Of a DNA stretch of 64,000 nt, positions 45,412 to 54,530 are shown in pieces (position 1 is the stretch's first letter; the number at the start of each line of letters is the position of its first letter). The notes under the pieces were generated by a model. That model had not been told where the DNA came from, did not search any database, and worked only from the letters and a program-made list of their open reading frames with translations. The translations under genes were made by a program, and so were the position numbers. Origin of the DNA: Catellatospora bangladeshensis (lineage in GTDB: Bacteria > Actinomycetota > Actinomycetes > Mycobacteriales > Micromonosporaceae); the NCBI RefSeq assembly GCF_016862575.1, contig NZ_BONF01000039.1, positions 1 through 64,000 of the forward strand. The letters are read 5' to 3'.

Positions 45412-45493
45412 GATCTTCTCCTTCCGTGGTGTCTCACCTCCATCTGAAGCTCGCCCGGTACGCCGCTGACAGGGCCGGTCGGCCGCGCATGCC

Positions 45494-45507
45494 GGGACTT
45501 CGGCCCT
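45494..45507. promoter_or_regulatory. DosR-like box between hsp20 and Acg genes
   Basis: GGGAC-TTCG-GCCCT, 83 bp from the hsp20 start and 53 bp from the divergent Acg start. It matches the mycobacterial pattern best after the alcohol dehydrogenase box. Confidence 0.65.
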
Positions 45508-45559
45508 GACCTGCGCAGACTGCCCATGAACAAGGCTGCGGGCGGCATACCGTGAAACC

Positions 45560-46528
45560 ATGAACGTCACGCGGCTGGGCCTGCACGGCGCCCTGCTCGA
45601 GGCGGCGCGGGACGCGCTGGCCGCGCCGTCGGTATTCAACAGCCAGCCGTGGATCTGGCGGACTGGCAACGACAGCCTGCAACTGTTCGCCGACCAGCAC
45701 CGCCGGCTCGCCACCGACCCCGACAGCCGGCAGCTGCTGATCAGCTGCGGCTGCGCGCTGCACCACGCCTGTGTGGCGCTGTCGGCCAACGGCCTGAACC
45801 CCGAGATACGCCGTCACCGTGTCCAGACACCGGGCACCCCGTTGGCGGTCATCACGATCCGCGACGCCGCCGCCCACGACACGATGGTCAACCTCTATCG
45901 GGCGATGGCCCGCCGACACACCGACCGGCGGGCGTTCACCGCCGAACCGGTCAGCAGCGCGTCCATCAGCACCCTGGTCGCGGCCGCCGAGCAGCAAGGC
46001 GTACACCTGCAGCCGCTGACGGACGACCAGATGATCGTCCTGCGGGAGGCGGCCACTGAAGCAGCCTCCCGGCAGGCCACCGATCCGATCTACCAGGAGG
46101 AACTGCTGCGCTGGACGAACAGGCCGGCTGACGCGGGCGACGGCATACCCGCCGTCACCGCAGTGAACGCATCCGAGCGCCGGGTGCCCGTACGCGACTT
46201 CACCTACTTCAGCTCGGGCTTCTCCGCAGGCCCGGAACATGACGTCGGCGCAACGTACGCTCTGCTGTTCGCCGACGCCGACACCGGCACCGACCGTCTG
46301 CGAGCCGGCGAGGCGCTGTCGGCGGTGCTGCTGACCGCAACCGCCGCCGGGCTGGGGTCGGCGCCGATCAGCGACGTGATCGAGTTTCCTGATCTGCGGG
46401 CGCGGATCTCACGCCTGATCTACGGACCGGGACACCCGCAGATCCTGGTCCGGGTCGGCCATCCACCGCCCGGAAAGCCCGCCCACAGCCCGCGGCGCCC
46501 TGCCGCACAGATGCTCGATCCGCCGTGA
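45560..46528 (+). CDS. Acg-family nitroreductase-like flavoprotein (paralogue 4), altered motif
   Basis: 322 aa. The FMN motif is AAPSVFNSQPWIWRTGNDSL, with Phe where the others have His. SCGCALHHACVAL, RRHTDRRAFTAEPV and the C-lobe LLFADADTGTDRLRAGEALSAVLLTATAAGLGSAPISDVIEFP are kept. Its stop overlaps the GTG of the GH65 fusion gene as GTGA, so the two are translationally coupled. The DosR-like box at 45494 lies 53 bp upstream. Confidence 0.9.
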   Translation: MNVTRLGLHGALLEAARDALAAPSVFNSQPWIWRTGNDSLQLFADQHRRLATDPDSRQLLISCGCALHHACVALSANGLNPEIRRHRVQTPGTPLAVITIRDAAAHDTMVNLYRAMARRHTDRRAFTAEPVSSASISTLVAAAEQQGVHLQPLTDDQMIVLREAATEAASRQATDPIYQEELLRWTNRPADAGDGIPAVTAVNASERRVPVRDFTYFSSGFSAGPEHDVGATYALLFADADTGTDRLRAGEALSAVLLTATAAGLGSAPISDVIEFPDLRARISRLIYGPGHPQILVRVGHPPPGKPAHSPRRPAAQMLDPP

Positions 46529-49500
46529 CCAGCCCCGCCCGTCAGCCGGAACCGGGCAGCACGGCGACGCTGCGCGCTGACCGGCTCGACGCCGTCGTGT
46601 TCGATCTTGACGGGGTGATCACCGACACCGCGACGTTGCATGCCGCGGCCTGGAAACAGGCCTTCGACGCCGCACTGAAGGCGCACGCCGGTGCTGCGGC
46701 CGCGGCGTTTGACATCGAAGCCGACTACAGCGCCTACGTCGACGGCCGGCCCCGGTTGGACGGCGCACGCGGCTTTCTGCAGTCACGCAACCTGCACCTG
46801 CCCGAAGGAACGCCCGCCGACCCGCCCGGCGAGCAGACTGTGTGGGCGGTGGCCAACCGCAAGAACGAACTGTTCGGCCAGCTGCTGGACCAGCAAGGTG
46901 TTCACGTGTTCCACACGTCGGTCGACCTGGTGCGGCGGCTCAGAGAGGCGGGGATAGCCACCGCTGTGGTCACCGCCAGCCGTAACGCCGCCCGCGTGCT
47001 GGCCGACACCGGCCTGGGCGACCTGTTCGACACCCGGGTCGACGGCGAGGACGCTGCCGCACTGCGACTGCCCGGCAAGCCCGAACCCGCGACATACCTG
47101 GAGGCCGTACGCAGGCTCAGCGTGTCACCAGACCGGGCCGTGATAATCGAGGACGCACTCGCCGGCGTCGAAGCAGGCCGCCGCGGCGGGTTCGGGCTCG
47201 TCGTCGGCGTCGACCGCCGCGGCAGACCGCAGCTGCTGGGCAACGCCGGAGCCGACCTGGTCGTGGCCGACCTGGCCGAACTCGGCCTGGACACCCGGCC
47301 GCGACCGGTGCCGGGCATGGCCGACGTCAGTGACTTCTACGCCGGCGGACAGGCACACAGCGACTGGGTCCTGCGATACAACGGCTACGACCCGGTACGA
47401 GAAGGCCTACGCGAAGTACTGTGCGCCACCGGCAACGGCTATCTCGGCACGCGGGCAGCGGCCCCGGAATGCCCCGCCGACACCGTCCACTACCCCGGCA
47501 GCTACATCGCCGGTGTCTACAACCGTCTGCAGACCCCCGTCGCCGGCCGGATCGTGGAGCACGAGCACCTGGTCAACGTCCCTAACTGGCTGCCGCTGCG
47601 CTGGCGTACCACCGGCGGCGACTGGTTCGGCCCCGACAGCGCCGACCTGACCGGCTACCGCACGGAACTCGACCTGCGCGCCGGGGTGCTCACCCGCACC
47701 CTCGGTTTCCGCGACGCCGCAGGCCGGCACACCACCGTCGTGCAGCGGCGCCTGGTGCACATGGGGACGGCGCACCTGGCCGCGCTCGACACGACGTTCA
47801 CCGCCGACGGCTGGGCCGGCACCATCGAGGTCTGCTCCGGCATCGACGGCCACGTCAGCAACGCCAACCTGCCCGAGGACGCACCCCTGGTCAAACAGCA
47901 CCTCAGGGTCGAATCGGTCACCGCCGACGGCGACCTCTGCACGCTCACCGCAGTCACGGTCCAGTCCATGATCCGGATCGCGATGGCCGCCCGGACCGTC
48001 GTGCGCGACACCCACGGCAAACCGCTGGCAGTGCCACGCAGACCGTGGCTGCAAGACGGACTCGCCGGCCAGACCCTGCGCCTGGACCTAGCCGAAGGCC
48101 ACCCCGTCACGGTCGAGAAGATCGTCGCAACCGCCACTTCGCGCGACCCGGCCGTCAGCGAGCCCGCCCTGGCCGCACGGCAGGGCGCCACCGCGGCCGG
48201 GACCTTCACCGAGCTGCTGGCCGACCACGAACGTGCGTGGGACACGCTGTGGGAACGGTTCGACCTGGCCGTCGATGCCGACGACGAGGTCGTGCTCGCG
48301 CTGCGGCTGCAGACCTTCCACCTGCTGCAGGCCCTGTCACCGCACACCGCGCAGCTGGACGCCGGGGTCCCGGCCCGAGGGCTGCACGGCGAGGGCTACC
48401 ACGGGCACGTGTTCTGGGACGAGATGTTCGTGTTCCCGGTCCTGAACCTGCGCCTGCCCGCACTGTCGCGGGCGCTGCTGTTGTACCGATGGCGGCGCCT
48501 GGACGCCGCCCGCGCAGCGGCCCGCGCCGCCGGGCGCACCGGGGCGATGTTTCCCTGGCAGAGCGGCAGCGACGGCCGCGAGGAGACCCCCACGGAGTTG
48601 TACGACACCAACCTCGGCCGGTGGATCCCGGACTACTCCCACCTGCAGCGCCACGTCGGCATCGCGATCGTCTACGACACCTGGCAGTACTACCAGGTCA
48701 CCGGCGACGTCGAATTCCTCGCCGACCACGGTGCCGAGATGATCGTCGAGATCGCCCGTTACCTGGCCGGGCTGGTCGACTACGACCCCGGCGACGACCG
48801 CTACGGCATCAGCGGCGTCGTCGGCCCCGACGAGTACCACGACGCCTACCCCGGCTCGGCGGAGCCCGGACTGCGCGACAACGCCTACACCAACGTGATG
48901 ACCGCATGGGCCCTGGCCCGCGCCCTCGACGTGATCGACCTGCTCGCTGGGCACCACTGCGGCACCCTGTGGACGCGGCTGGGCGTCGACGAGACCGAGA
49001 CGCGCTGGTGGGAGCGGATCAGCCGCCGGATGCGGGTGCCGTTCCACAACGGCGTGATCAGCCAATTCGCGGGGTATGGCGACCTGGCCGAGTTCGACTG
49101 GGCGACCTACCGGACCCGGTACGGCGACCTGGTGGGCATCGACGCGGTTCTGCGCGCCGAGGGCGACACCCCCAACCGCTACCAGCTCTCCAAGCAGGCC
49201 GACGTGCTCATGCTGCTGTACCTGCTGTCCCCAGCCGAGCTGCAGGCGCTGTTCGAACGACTCGGCTACCGGCTGGACCGGGCGACGATCGACCGCACCG
49301 TCGACTACTACCTGGCACGGGTCGCGCACGGGTCGAGCCTCAGCCGGATCGCGCACAGCTGGGTGCAGGCCCGCGCCGACCGCGAGCAGTCCTGGGCGCT
49401 TTTCACGCAGGCGCTGGGCGCCGATCTGGCCGACACCCGCGGCGGCAGCACCCGCGGCGGTGTCCACCTGGGCTCCATGGCCGGCACCGTCGACCTGGCC

Positions 49501-49815
49501 ATGCGCTGCTACACCGGCCTGGAGACCCGCGACGACGTGCTGTACCTGCACCCGCGCCTGCCCAGGGAACTGCGGGCGCTGCACGTCGAGGTTCTCTACC
49601 GCGGCCACTGGGTCGTCATCGACGTCGATCACCGGCGGCTGCGCGTCGGGCTGCGCCCATGCCAGGCACCACCGATCCGCCTGGGCGTCGACGGAGCCGT
49701 CCACTCGCTGGCGGCAGGCCGCCACCGGGAGTTCCCGATGGCGCCCACGGCCGAGAGTCCCGACGGGCAGGCCAGTGATGCGCCTGACAGCCCCCCGGCC
49801 GACGGCGCACAGTGA
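46525..49815 (+). CDS. Beta-phosphoglucomutase-like HAD fused to GH65 phosphorylase
   Basis: 1096 aa. Residues about 20-255 are a HAD hydrolase fold: VVFDLDGVITDTATLHAAAWKQAF (Asp27 nucleophile, Asp29 acid/base), with TAVVTASRNA, GKPEPATYLEAV and VIIEDALAGVEAGRRGG. The DGVITDT-x5-H-x2-AW pattern is that of beta-phosphoglucomutase. From about residue 275 on is a full GH65 enzyme: EGYHGHVFWDEMFVFPVLN and the catalytic Glu770 in VVGPDEYHDAYPG. Together they would turn an alpha-glucose disaccharide plus phosphate into beta-glucose 1-phosphate and then glucose 6-phosphate. The mycobacterial homologue is labelled OtsB1. Confidence 0.9.
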   Translation: MTSPARQPEPGSTATLRADRLDAVVFDLDGVITDTATLHAAAWKQAFDAALKAHAGAAAAAFDIEADYSAYVDGRPRLDGARGFLQSRNLHLPEGTPADPPGEQTVWAVANRKNELFGQLLDQQGVHVFHTSVDLVRRLREAGIATAVVTASRNAARVLADTGLGDLFDTRVDGEDAAALRLPGKPEPATYLEAVRRLSVSPDRAVIIEDALAGVEAGRRGGFGLVVGVDRRGRPQLLGNAGADLVVADLAELGLDTRPRPVPGMADVSDFYAGGQAHSDWVLRYNGYDPVREGLREVLCATGNGYLGTRAAAPECPADTVHYPGSYIAGVYNRLQTPVAGRIVEHEHLVNVPNWLPLRWRTTGGDWFGPDSADLTGYRTELDLRAGVLTRTLGFRDAAGRHTTVVQRRLVHMGTAHLAALDTTFTADGWAGTIEVCSGIDGHVSNANLPEDAPLVKQHLRVESVTADGDLCTLTAVTVQSMIRIAMAARTVVRDTHGKPLAVPRRPWLQDGLAGQTLRLDLAEGHPVTVEKIVATATSRDPAVSEPALAARQGATAAGTFTELLADHERAWDTLWERFDLAVDADDEVVLALRLQTFHLLQALSPHTAQLDAGVPARGLHGEGYHGHVFWDEMFVFPVLNLRLPALSRALLLYRWRRLDAARAAARAAGRTGAMFPWQSGSDGREETPTELYDTNLGRWIPDYSHLQRHVGIAIVYDTWQYYQVTGDVEFLADHGAEMIVEIARYLAGLVDYDPGDDRYGISGVVGPDEYHDAYPGSAEPGLRDNAYTNVMTAWALARALDVIDLLAGHHCGTLWTRLGVDETETRWWERISRRMRVPFHNGVISQFAGYGDLAEFDWATYRTRYGDLVGIDAVLRAEGDTPNRYQLSKQADVLMLLYLLSPAELQALFERLGYRLDRATIDRTVDYYLARVAHGSSLSRIAHSWVQARADREQSWALFTQALGADLADTRGGSTRGGVHLGSMAGTVDLAMRCYTGLETRDDVLYLHPRLPRELRALHVEVLYRGHWVVIDVDHRRLRVGLRPCQAPPIRLGVDGAVHSLAAGRHREFPMAPTAESPDGQASDAPDSPPADGAQ

Positions 49816-49819
49816 AGGT

Positions 49820-50026
49820 ATGAAGGCACACGTCGGAGACCGCCTGGTGCTCGAAGCCATCCACGTCGGCGAACCACGCCGGATCGGTGTCATCACGGAG
49901 CTGCGCCACGCCGACGGCACACCGCCGTACACGGTACGTTGGCTGGACACCGGCCGCGAGAGCATGGTGTTCCCGGGCTCGGAGGCCCACGTCGAGGCGC
50001 CTCACGCGCCCCACCGGCCGCACTGA
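49820..50026 (+). CDS. DUF1918 small protein
   Basis: 68 aa; ATG 4 bp after the GH65 fusion stop, with GAAGG upstream. The whole length is the DUF1918 pattern: MKAHVGDRLVLEAIHVGEPRRIG, then GVITELRHADGTPPYTVRW and GRESMVFPGSEAHVE, an SH3-like small barrel. Such proteins recur next to nitroreductase and stress genes in actinobacteria; function is unknown. Likely co-transcribed with the fusion gene. Confidence 0.85.
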   Translation: MKAHVGDRLVLEAIHVGEPRRIGVITELRHADGTPPYTVRWLDTGRESMVFPGSEAHVEAPHAPHRPH

Positions 50027-50052
50027 CCTCCACTGCACCCGGCGGCAAGTCG

Positions 50053-52707
50053 TCAACAGGGTCGCAGGCACACCGCGGTGATCTTGTACTCCGGACATGA
50101 GGTCGCCTCGTCCACCGCGGCGGAGGTGAGCACGTTGGTGGCCACCTCGGGGAAATGGAACGCCAGAAAGACCTGCCCCACACTGACGTCCGTGGTCAGG
50201 CGGGCCGTCGCGGTCAGGGCGCCACGGCGGCTGCGCACCTCGACGCGGTCACCCTCCCCGAACCCGAGCGTTCGCGCGTCGGCGGGGTGGACATCGAGGG
50301 TCTCATGCGGCGACAGCAGCAGGTTCGGCGTGCGGCGGGTCATCGTGCCCGCGTTGTAGTGCGCCAGCCGCCGACCCGTGATCAGCACGAACGGATACCG
50401 GCTGTCAGGCAGCTCGCCCGGTGGCAGCCACGGCCGGGCCGCCAGCTGCGCCCGGCCGTCCGGCGTGGCGAACGAGTCCAGGTGCAACCGCGCCTGACCA
50501 GGGTCGTCAGGCGACCGGCAGGGCCAGTGCAGCGGCCCGTCACGGTCCAGCCGTGAGTGGCTGATCCCGGCGAACAGCGGCGCGACCCGCCCGCACTCGT
50601 CGAGAGCGTCGGCAGGAGTCGGGCAGCCCAGGTCGGCACCGAGCGCGAGGGCGACCGAGGCGATGATGTGGAAGTCGGTGCGGGCCAAGCCCGGCGGCGC
50701 CAGGGCGGAGCGAACCCGCTGGAAGCGGCGGTCGAAGTTGACGAACGTGCCGTCCTTCTCCAGGAACGACGCTCCCGGCAGCACCACGTCGGCGGCAAGG
50801 GCGGTGTCGGTCAGGAAGATCTCCTGGCAGACCACGAACTCGCAGGCGTCCAGCGCCGCCCGCACATGGCTGCTGTCGGGGTCGGTCTGGGCGATGTTCT
50901 CCCCGAACACCCACAGCGCCCGCAACCGACCATCCAGCGCCGCATCGAACATGTCGGGGATGCGCAGACCCGGCCGCGCCGGCAGGCCGCAGCCCCACAC
51001 CTGCTCGCACCGGGCCTGCGCCCTCGGGTCAGCGACAGGCTGGTAGCCGGGCAGCTGATCGGGCAGTGCGCCCATGTCGGAGGCGCCTTGGACGTTGTTC
51101 TGGCCGCGCAGCGGGTTGACGCCACCGCCGCGGCCGGTGCCCACAGCCCCGCGCAGGATCGCCAGATTAGCCAGCGTCCGTACGCCGTCGGTGCCGTGCG
51201 TGTGCTCGGTGACACCCAGCCCGTAGATGATCGACGGGAACATCGCCGTGGCATACAGCCGCGCTGCGGCCAGCAGCGCATCCGGGGCGACGCCGCTGAC
51301 GTCGGCCACCCGCTGTGGGGTGAACCAGGCCAGCTGTTCGCGCAGCGCGTCCAGCCCGGCGGCGCGCCGGGCGAGGAAGTCCGCGTCGACCCAGCCGTGC
51401 TCGAGCATGACCCGGGCCAGGCCGTTGAAGATCGCGACGTTGCTGCCCGGCGCGCCGGCCAGGTGCACATTGGCGATCTTGGCCAGGGTGGTGCGGCGGG
51501 GGTCGATCACGATCAGCCCGGCGCCGGACAGTGCCTGCTGCAGGATCCGGGCGCCGATGACGGGGTGTGCCTCGGTGGGATTGGCGCCGGCGACCAGGAT
51601 GCAGTCGGCGCGTTCGATGTCCTCGGCCGGATTCGTGCCACCGGCGAGCCCGAACGCGGCGGTCAGCCCGGCGGCCGATGGGGCGTGGCAGATGCGGGAG
51701 CAGTTGTCGACGTTGTTGGTGCCGATCACCGCCCGCATCAGTTTCTGCATGAGGTAGTTCTCCTCGTTGGTGGCCCGCGCCGAGCAGATCGCGGCCACCG
51801 CGTCGGGGCCGTGGCGGTCGACGACGCCCTTCAGCCGTTCGGCGACCAGACGCAGCGCTTCGTCCCAGCCGACCGGCTCCAGACGTTCGCCGCGCCGGAT
51901 CAGGGGCGTGGTGAGCCTGTCGCCGGACGTGGCGAACGCGTACGCGAAGCGGCCTTTGACGCAGGCGTGGCCGCGGTTGACCGGCCCGGCGCGGTCCGGC
52001 GTGATCTGGTCGATGCAACCGCTGCTGGTGTGGACGATCAGCGCGCAGCCGACCCCGCAGTACCCGCAGGTCGTCCCGACCTGCGACGCGGCCGGTGCGG
52101 GTGGGTGGCCGGCCCGGGTGATGGCACCGGTGGGGCAGGTGTCGACGCAGCCGCCGCAGGACACGCATGCCGACTGCGCCCAGCTGCCGCCGCCGGGTGT
52201 GACGACGGTGCCCGCGCCGCGTCCGGCCAGTGTCAGAGCGAAAGCGCCCTGCACGTCGTCGCACATGCGCACACACCGCCCGCAGGCGATGCACAGATCG
52301 GCGTCCAGATGGACGTAGGGGTGGGTGCTGTCGACGCCCAGTCCGCGGCCGACGGCCGCGAACCGGTCGGCGCCGACGCCCAGTTCGGCGCAACGCGCGG
52401 CCAGCTCCGTGGGCAGCGACAGCGCCGAGGCGGGCAGCCGCTCGACGGTCAGCTCCAGCGCCAGGCGTGCCATCGCGGTGACGTCCGGGTCGTCGGTGCG
52501 CAGGTCCTGGCCGTCGGCGGCGGCGGTCACGCAGGCCGGCGCGATCCGCCCGCTGACGCGGACCAGGCACAGCCTGCACAGTCCGGCCGGGGCGAGCCGG
52601 TCGTCGTCGCACAGGGTCGGCAGGTCTCGTCCCGCCGCCCGCACCGCGTCCAGTACGGTGGCGCCAGCGGGGACGTCGACCTCGTTGCCGTCAACGGTGA
52701 CTCTCAC
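50053..52707 (-). CDS. NAD-linked formate dehydrogenase, catalytic (alpha) subunit
   Basis: 884 aa from GTG 52707, overlapping the upstream stop as GTGA. Domains: a plant-type [2Fe-2S] region (CDDDRLAPAGLCRLCLV), two [4Fe-4S] clusters (CIACGRCVRMCDD, then CVSCGGCVDTCPTG), the Mo-bis-MGD fold with CGYCGVGC, and the C-terminal cap. The Mo ligand is Cys340 in NCSRICHAPS; the following His is the one conserved in formate dehydrogenases. So this is a non-selenium enzyme. It oxidises formate to CO2 and passes electrons to the diaphorase subunit. Strand convergent with DUF1918. Confidence 0.9.
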   Translation of the reverse strand: MRVTVDGNEVDVPAGATVLDAVRAAGRDLPTLCDDDRLAPAGLCRLCLVRVSGRIAPACVTAAADGQDLRTDDPDVTAMARLALELTVERLPASALSLPTELAARCAELGVGADRFAAVGRGLGVDSTHPYVHLDADLCIACGRCVRMCDDVQGAFALTLAGRGAGTVVTPGGGSWAQSACVSCGGCVDTCPTGAITRAGHPPAPAASQVGTTCGYCGVGCALIVHTSSGCIDQITPDRAGPVNRGHACVKGRFAYAFATSGDRLTTPLIRRGERLEPVGWDEALRLVAERLKGVVDRHGPDAVAAICSARATNEENYLMQKLMRAVIGTNNVDNCSRICHAPSAAGLTAAFGLAGGTNPAEDIERADCILVAGANPTEAHPVIGARILQQALSGAGLIVIDPRRTTLAKIANVHLAGAPGSNVAIFNGLARVMLEHGWVDADFLARRAAGLDALREQLAWFTPQRVADVSGVAPDALLAAARLYATAMFPSIIYGLGVTEHTHGTDGVRTLANLAILRGAVGTGRGGGVNPLRGQNNVQGASDMGALPDQLPGYQPVADPRAQARCEQVWGCGLPARPGLRIPDMFDAALDGRLRALWVFGENIAQTDPDSSHVRAALDACEFVVCQEIFLTDTALAADVVLPGASFLEKDGTFVNFDRRFQRVRSALAPPGLARTDFHIIASVALALGADLGCPTPADALDECGRVAPLFAGISHSRLDRDGPLHWPCRSPDDPGQARLHLDSFATPDGRAQLAARPWLPPGELPDSRYPFVLITGRRLAHYNAGTMTRRTPNLLLSPHETLDVHPADARTLGFGEGDRVEVRSRRGALTATARLTTDVSVGQVFLAFHFPEVATNVLTSAAVDEATSCPEYKITAVCLRPC

Positions 52708-54326
52708 GGGGGGTCCTCGGCCAGAGCGCATACCAGGCTGCGCACCGCGCGGGGGATCGAGCGCCCGAACGGGCAGAGGCTGGCCGTGGCCATCAGCGTT
52801 AGCAGGCCCCCGTCGGCGGAGGCGGTCTGCGGGTCGGTGGCGCCGCGGCGCGTGCCTTCCCTGCAGGGAGTGCACGCCCCGCAGCTTTCGGCGGCGTAGA
52901 ACCGCCACAACTGCGCCAGCAGCGCATCGGCGGGCACGGTGTCGTCCACGGCGATGATGCCGCCGTGGCCCAGCGCCACCCCGGCGCTGTCCAGGGCTGA
53001 GGCCAGCAGCGGCAGGTCGAGCCTTCCCGGCGGCAGGAACCCGCCCAGCGGCCCTCCGACCTGAACCGCCCGTAGCGTGCGGCCGGGTGGCAGGCCGCCG
53101 CCGAGCCCGTACACGATCTCCGACAGCGGCGTGCCCAGTTCCACCTCGTATGCGCCGGGGCGCACGAACCGTTCGTTGAGGCATACCAGCAGCGTCCCGG
53201 CCTCCGGGGCACGGCCCAGGCGCGCATAGGCGTCCCCGCCGCGGTCGAGGATGGCGGGCACCGCCGACAGCGTCTCGACGTTGTTGACCGCCGTCGGGCG
53301 GCCGAACAGCCCGGACTGCACCGGATACGGCGGGCGCAGCCGGACTGTGCCGCGCAGCCCGGCTAGCGAGCGCAGCAGCGAGGTCTCCTCACCGGCGACG
53401 TAGGACCCGGCGCCTTGGGCCACTTCGACGTCGAAGTCGACGTCGCTGCCGTGCACGCCCCGGCCCAGGTGGCCATCAGCGCGTGCTCGGGCGACGGCCT
53501 CACGCATGCTGGCCAGAGCCTGCGGGTATTCCGAGCGGACGTAGACGACCCCGGCGGTTGCGCTGCACGCCAGCCCGGCCAGAGCCAGGCCTTCCAAAAC
53601 CCGGTCGGGGTAGGTTTCCATGAGCAGCCGGTCGGCGTAGGAGCCGGGGTCGCCCTCGTCGCCGTTGGCGACCACATACCGCGGGCCAGGCTCGGCGGCC
53701 ACGGCCTGCCACTTGCGGGCCGCCGGGAACCCCGCGCCGCCGCGGCCACGCAGGCCGGACCGGGCGACCTGGTCCCGGATCAGGTCCGGGGCGTCGGCAC
53801 GGGCGACCAGCTGCGGCCACAGCCGCCAGCCTGCCTGGCGATCCAGCAGCACGGGGCCCGCCACAGCCGTGGCCGGGATCGGTGGAGCACGCCGCGGTGC
53901 ACGCCCGCAAAGCTGCGCCGCCAGATCGGCACCGGCGCAGGGAGTGTCGCCGTCCAAGGCGGCCGGGCCGCCGTAGCAGAACCCGAGGCAGTGCACCGCC
54001 TGCAGCGACACCGACCCGTCGGCGGCACGTTCACCGGCCCGCACGCCGAGCGCCTGCTCAACCTGGCCGAGATGCGCTCCGCCGCCAGCCAGGAAACACG
54101 CTGTGCCGGCACAGACCCGAACGTGACGGGCAGCCTGAGGTGCGTGCAGGTCCGCGAAGTACGTCCGCGTCCCATAGGTGGCAGCCGCAGGCAGGTCCGC
54201 GCCTGCGGCTTCGCCGCATCCTGCGGAAGCGTGCAAGCGTCCCAGTGCCCCGACGTCAACGCGGCGGGCTGTCAACTCCTCCAGCGCGCTACGACCGGGC
54301 CGCCTGAATCCGGCCACGAATCTCAC
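52704..54326 (-). CDS. Formate dehydrogenase diaphorase subunit (NuoE-NuoF fusion)
   Basis: 540 aa from GTG 54326. The N-terminal 150 residues are a NuoE-like thioredoxin fold with the [2Fe-2S] ligands in CAGTACFLAGG and HCLGFCYGGP. Then NuoF: GRGGAGFPAARKWQAV (FMN/NAD), NGDEGDPGSYADRLLME, GSYVAGEETSLLRSLAG and the [4Fe-4S] set ESCGACTPCREGTRRG. It reduces NAD with electrons from the alpha subunit. The start is uncertain: GTG 54326 has no good SD, while ATG 54396 has GGAGGA but is out of frame. Confidence 0.88.
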   Translation of the reverse strand: MRFVAGFRRPGRSALEELTARRVDVGALGRLHASAGCGEAAGADLPAAATYGTRTYFADLHAPQAARHVRVCAGTACFLAGGGAHLGQVEQALGVRAGERAADGSVSLQAVHCLGFCYGGPAALDGDTPCAGADLAAQLCGRAPRRAPPIPATAVAGPVLLDRQAGWRLWPQLVARADAPDLIRDQVARSGLRGRGGAGFPAARKWQAVAAEPGPRYVVANGDEGDPGSYADRLLMETYPDRVLEGLALAGLACSATAGVVYVRSEYPQALASMREAVARARADGHLGRGVHGSDVDFDVEVAQGAGSYVAGEETSLLRSLAGLRGTVRLRPPYPVQSGLFGRPTAVNNVETLSAVPAILDRGGDAYARLGRAPEAGTLLVCLNERFVRPGAYEVELGTPLSEIVYGLGGGLPPGRTLRAVQVGGPLGGFLPPGRLDLPLLASALDSAGVALGHGGIIAVDDTVPADALLAQLWRFYAAESCGACTPCREGTRRGATDPQTASADGGLLTLMATASLCPFGRSIPRAVRSLVCALAEDPP

Positions 54327-54530
54327 CCACCCGGGCTGCAGCGGCCCGTCGCGGCGGCAGCCGGACGCCGACCACGATCGTCGCCGAACCCGTCATCGCT
54401 CCTCCGTACCGTCCGGTTTCATTATCGGCCGCCTGCGGACAGTTGACCTGCAGTAACCGCTATGACATCGATTCCAGGGGCGCTGGCGGTTCGCGTCATC
54501 TGCCGGTGATGGGCGGGAGACGATGTCGAG

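Noticed and set aside
51670-51700. Possible selenocysteine site in the formate dehydrogenase
   Set aside because: The codon at the Mo-ligand position is TGC (Cys), and no in-frame TGA occurs there.
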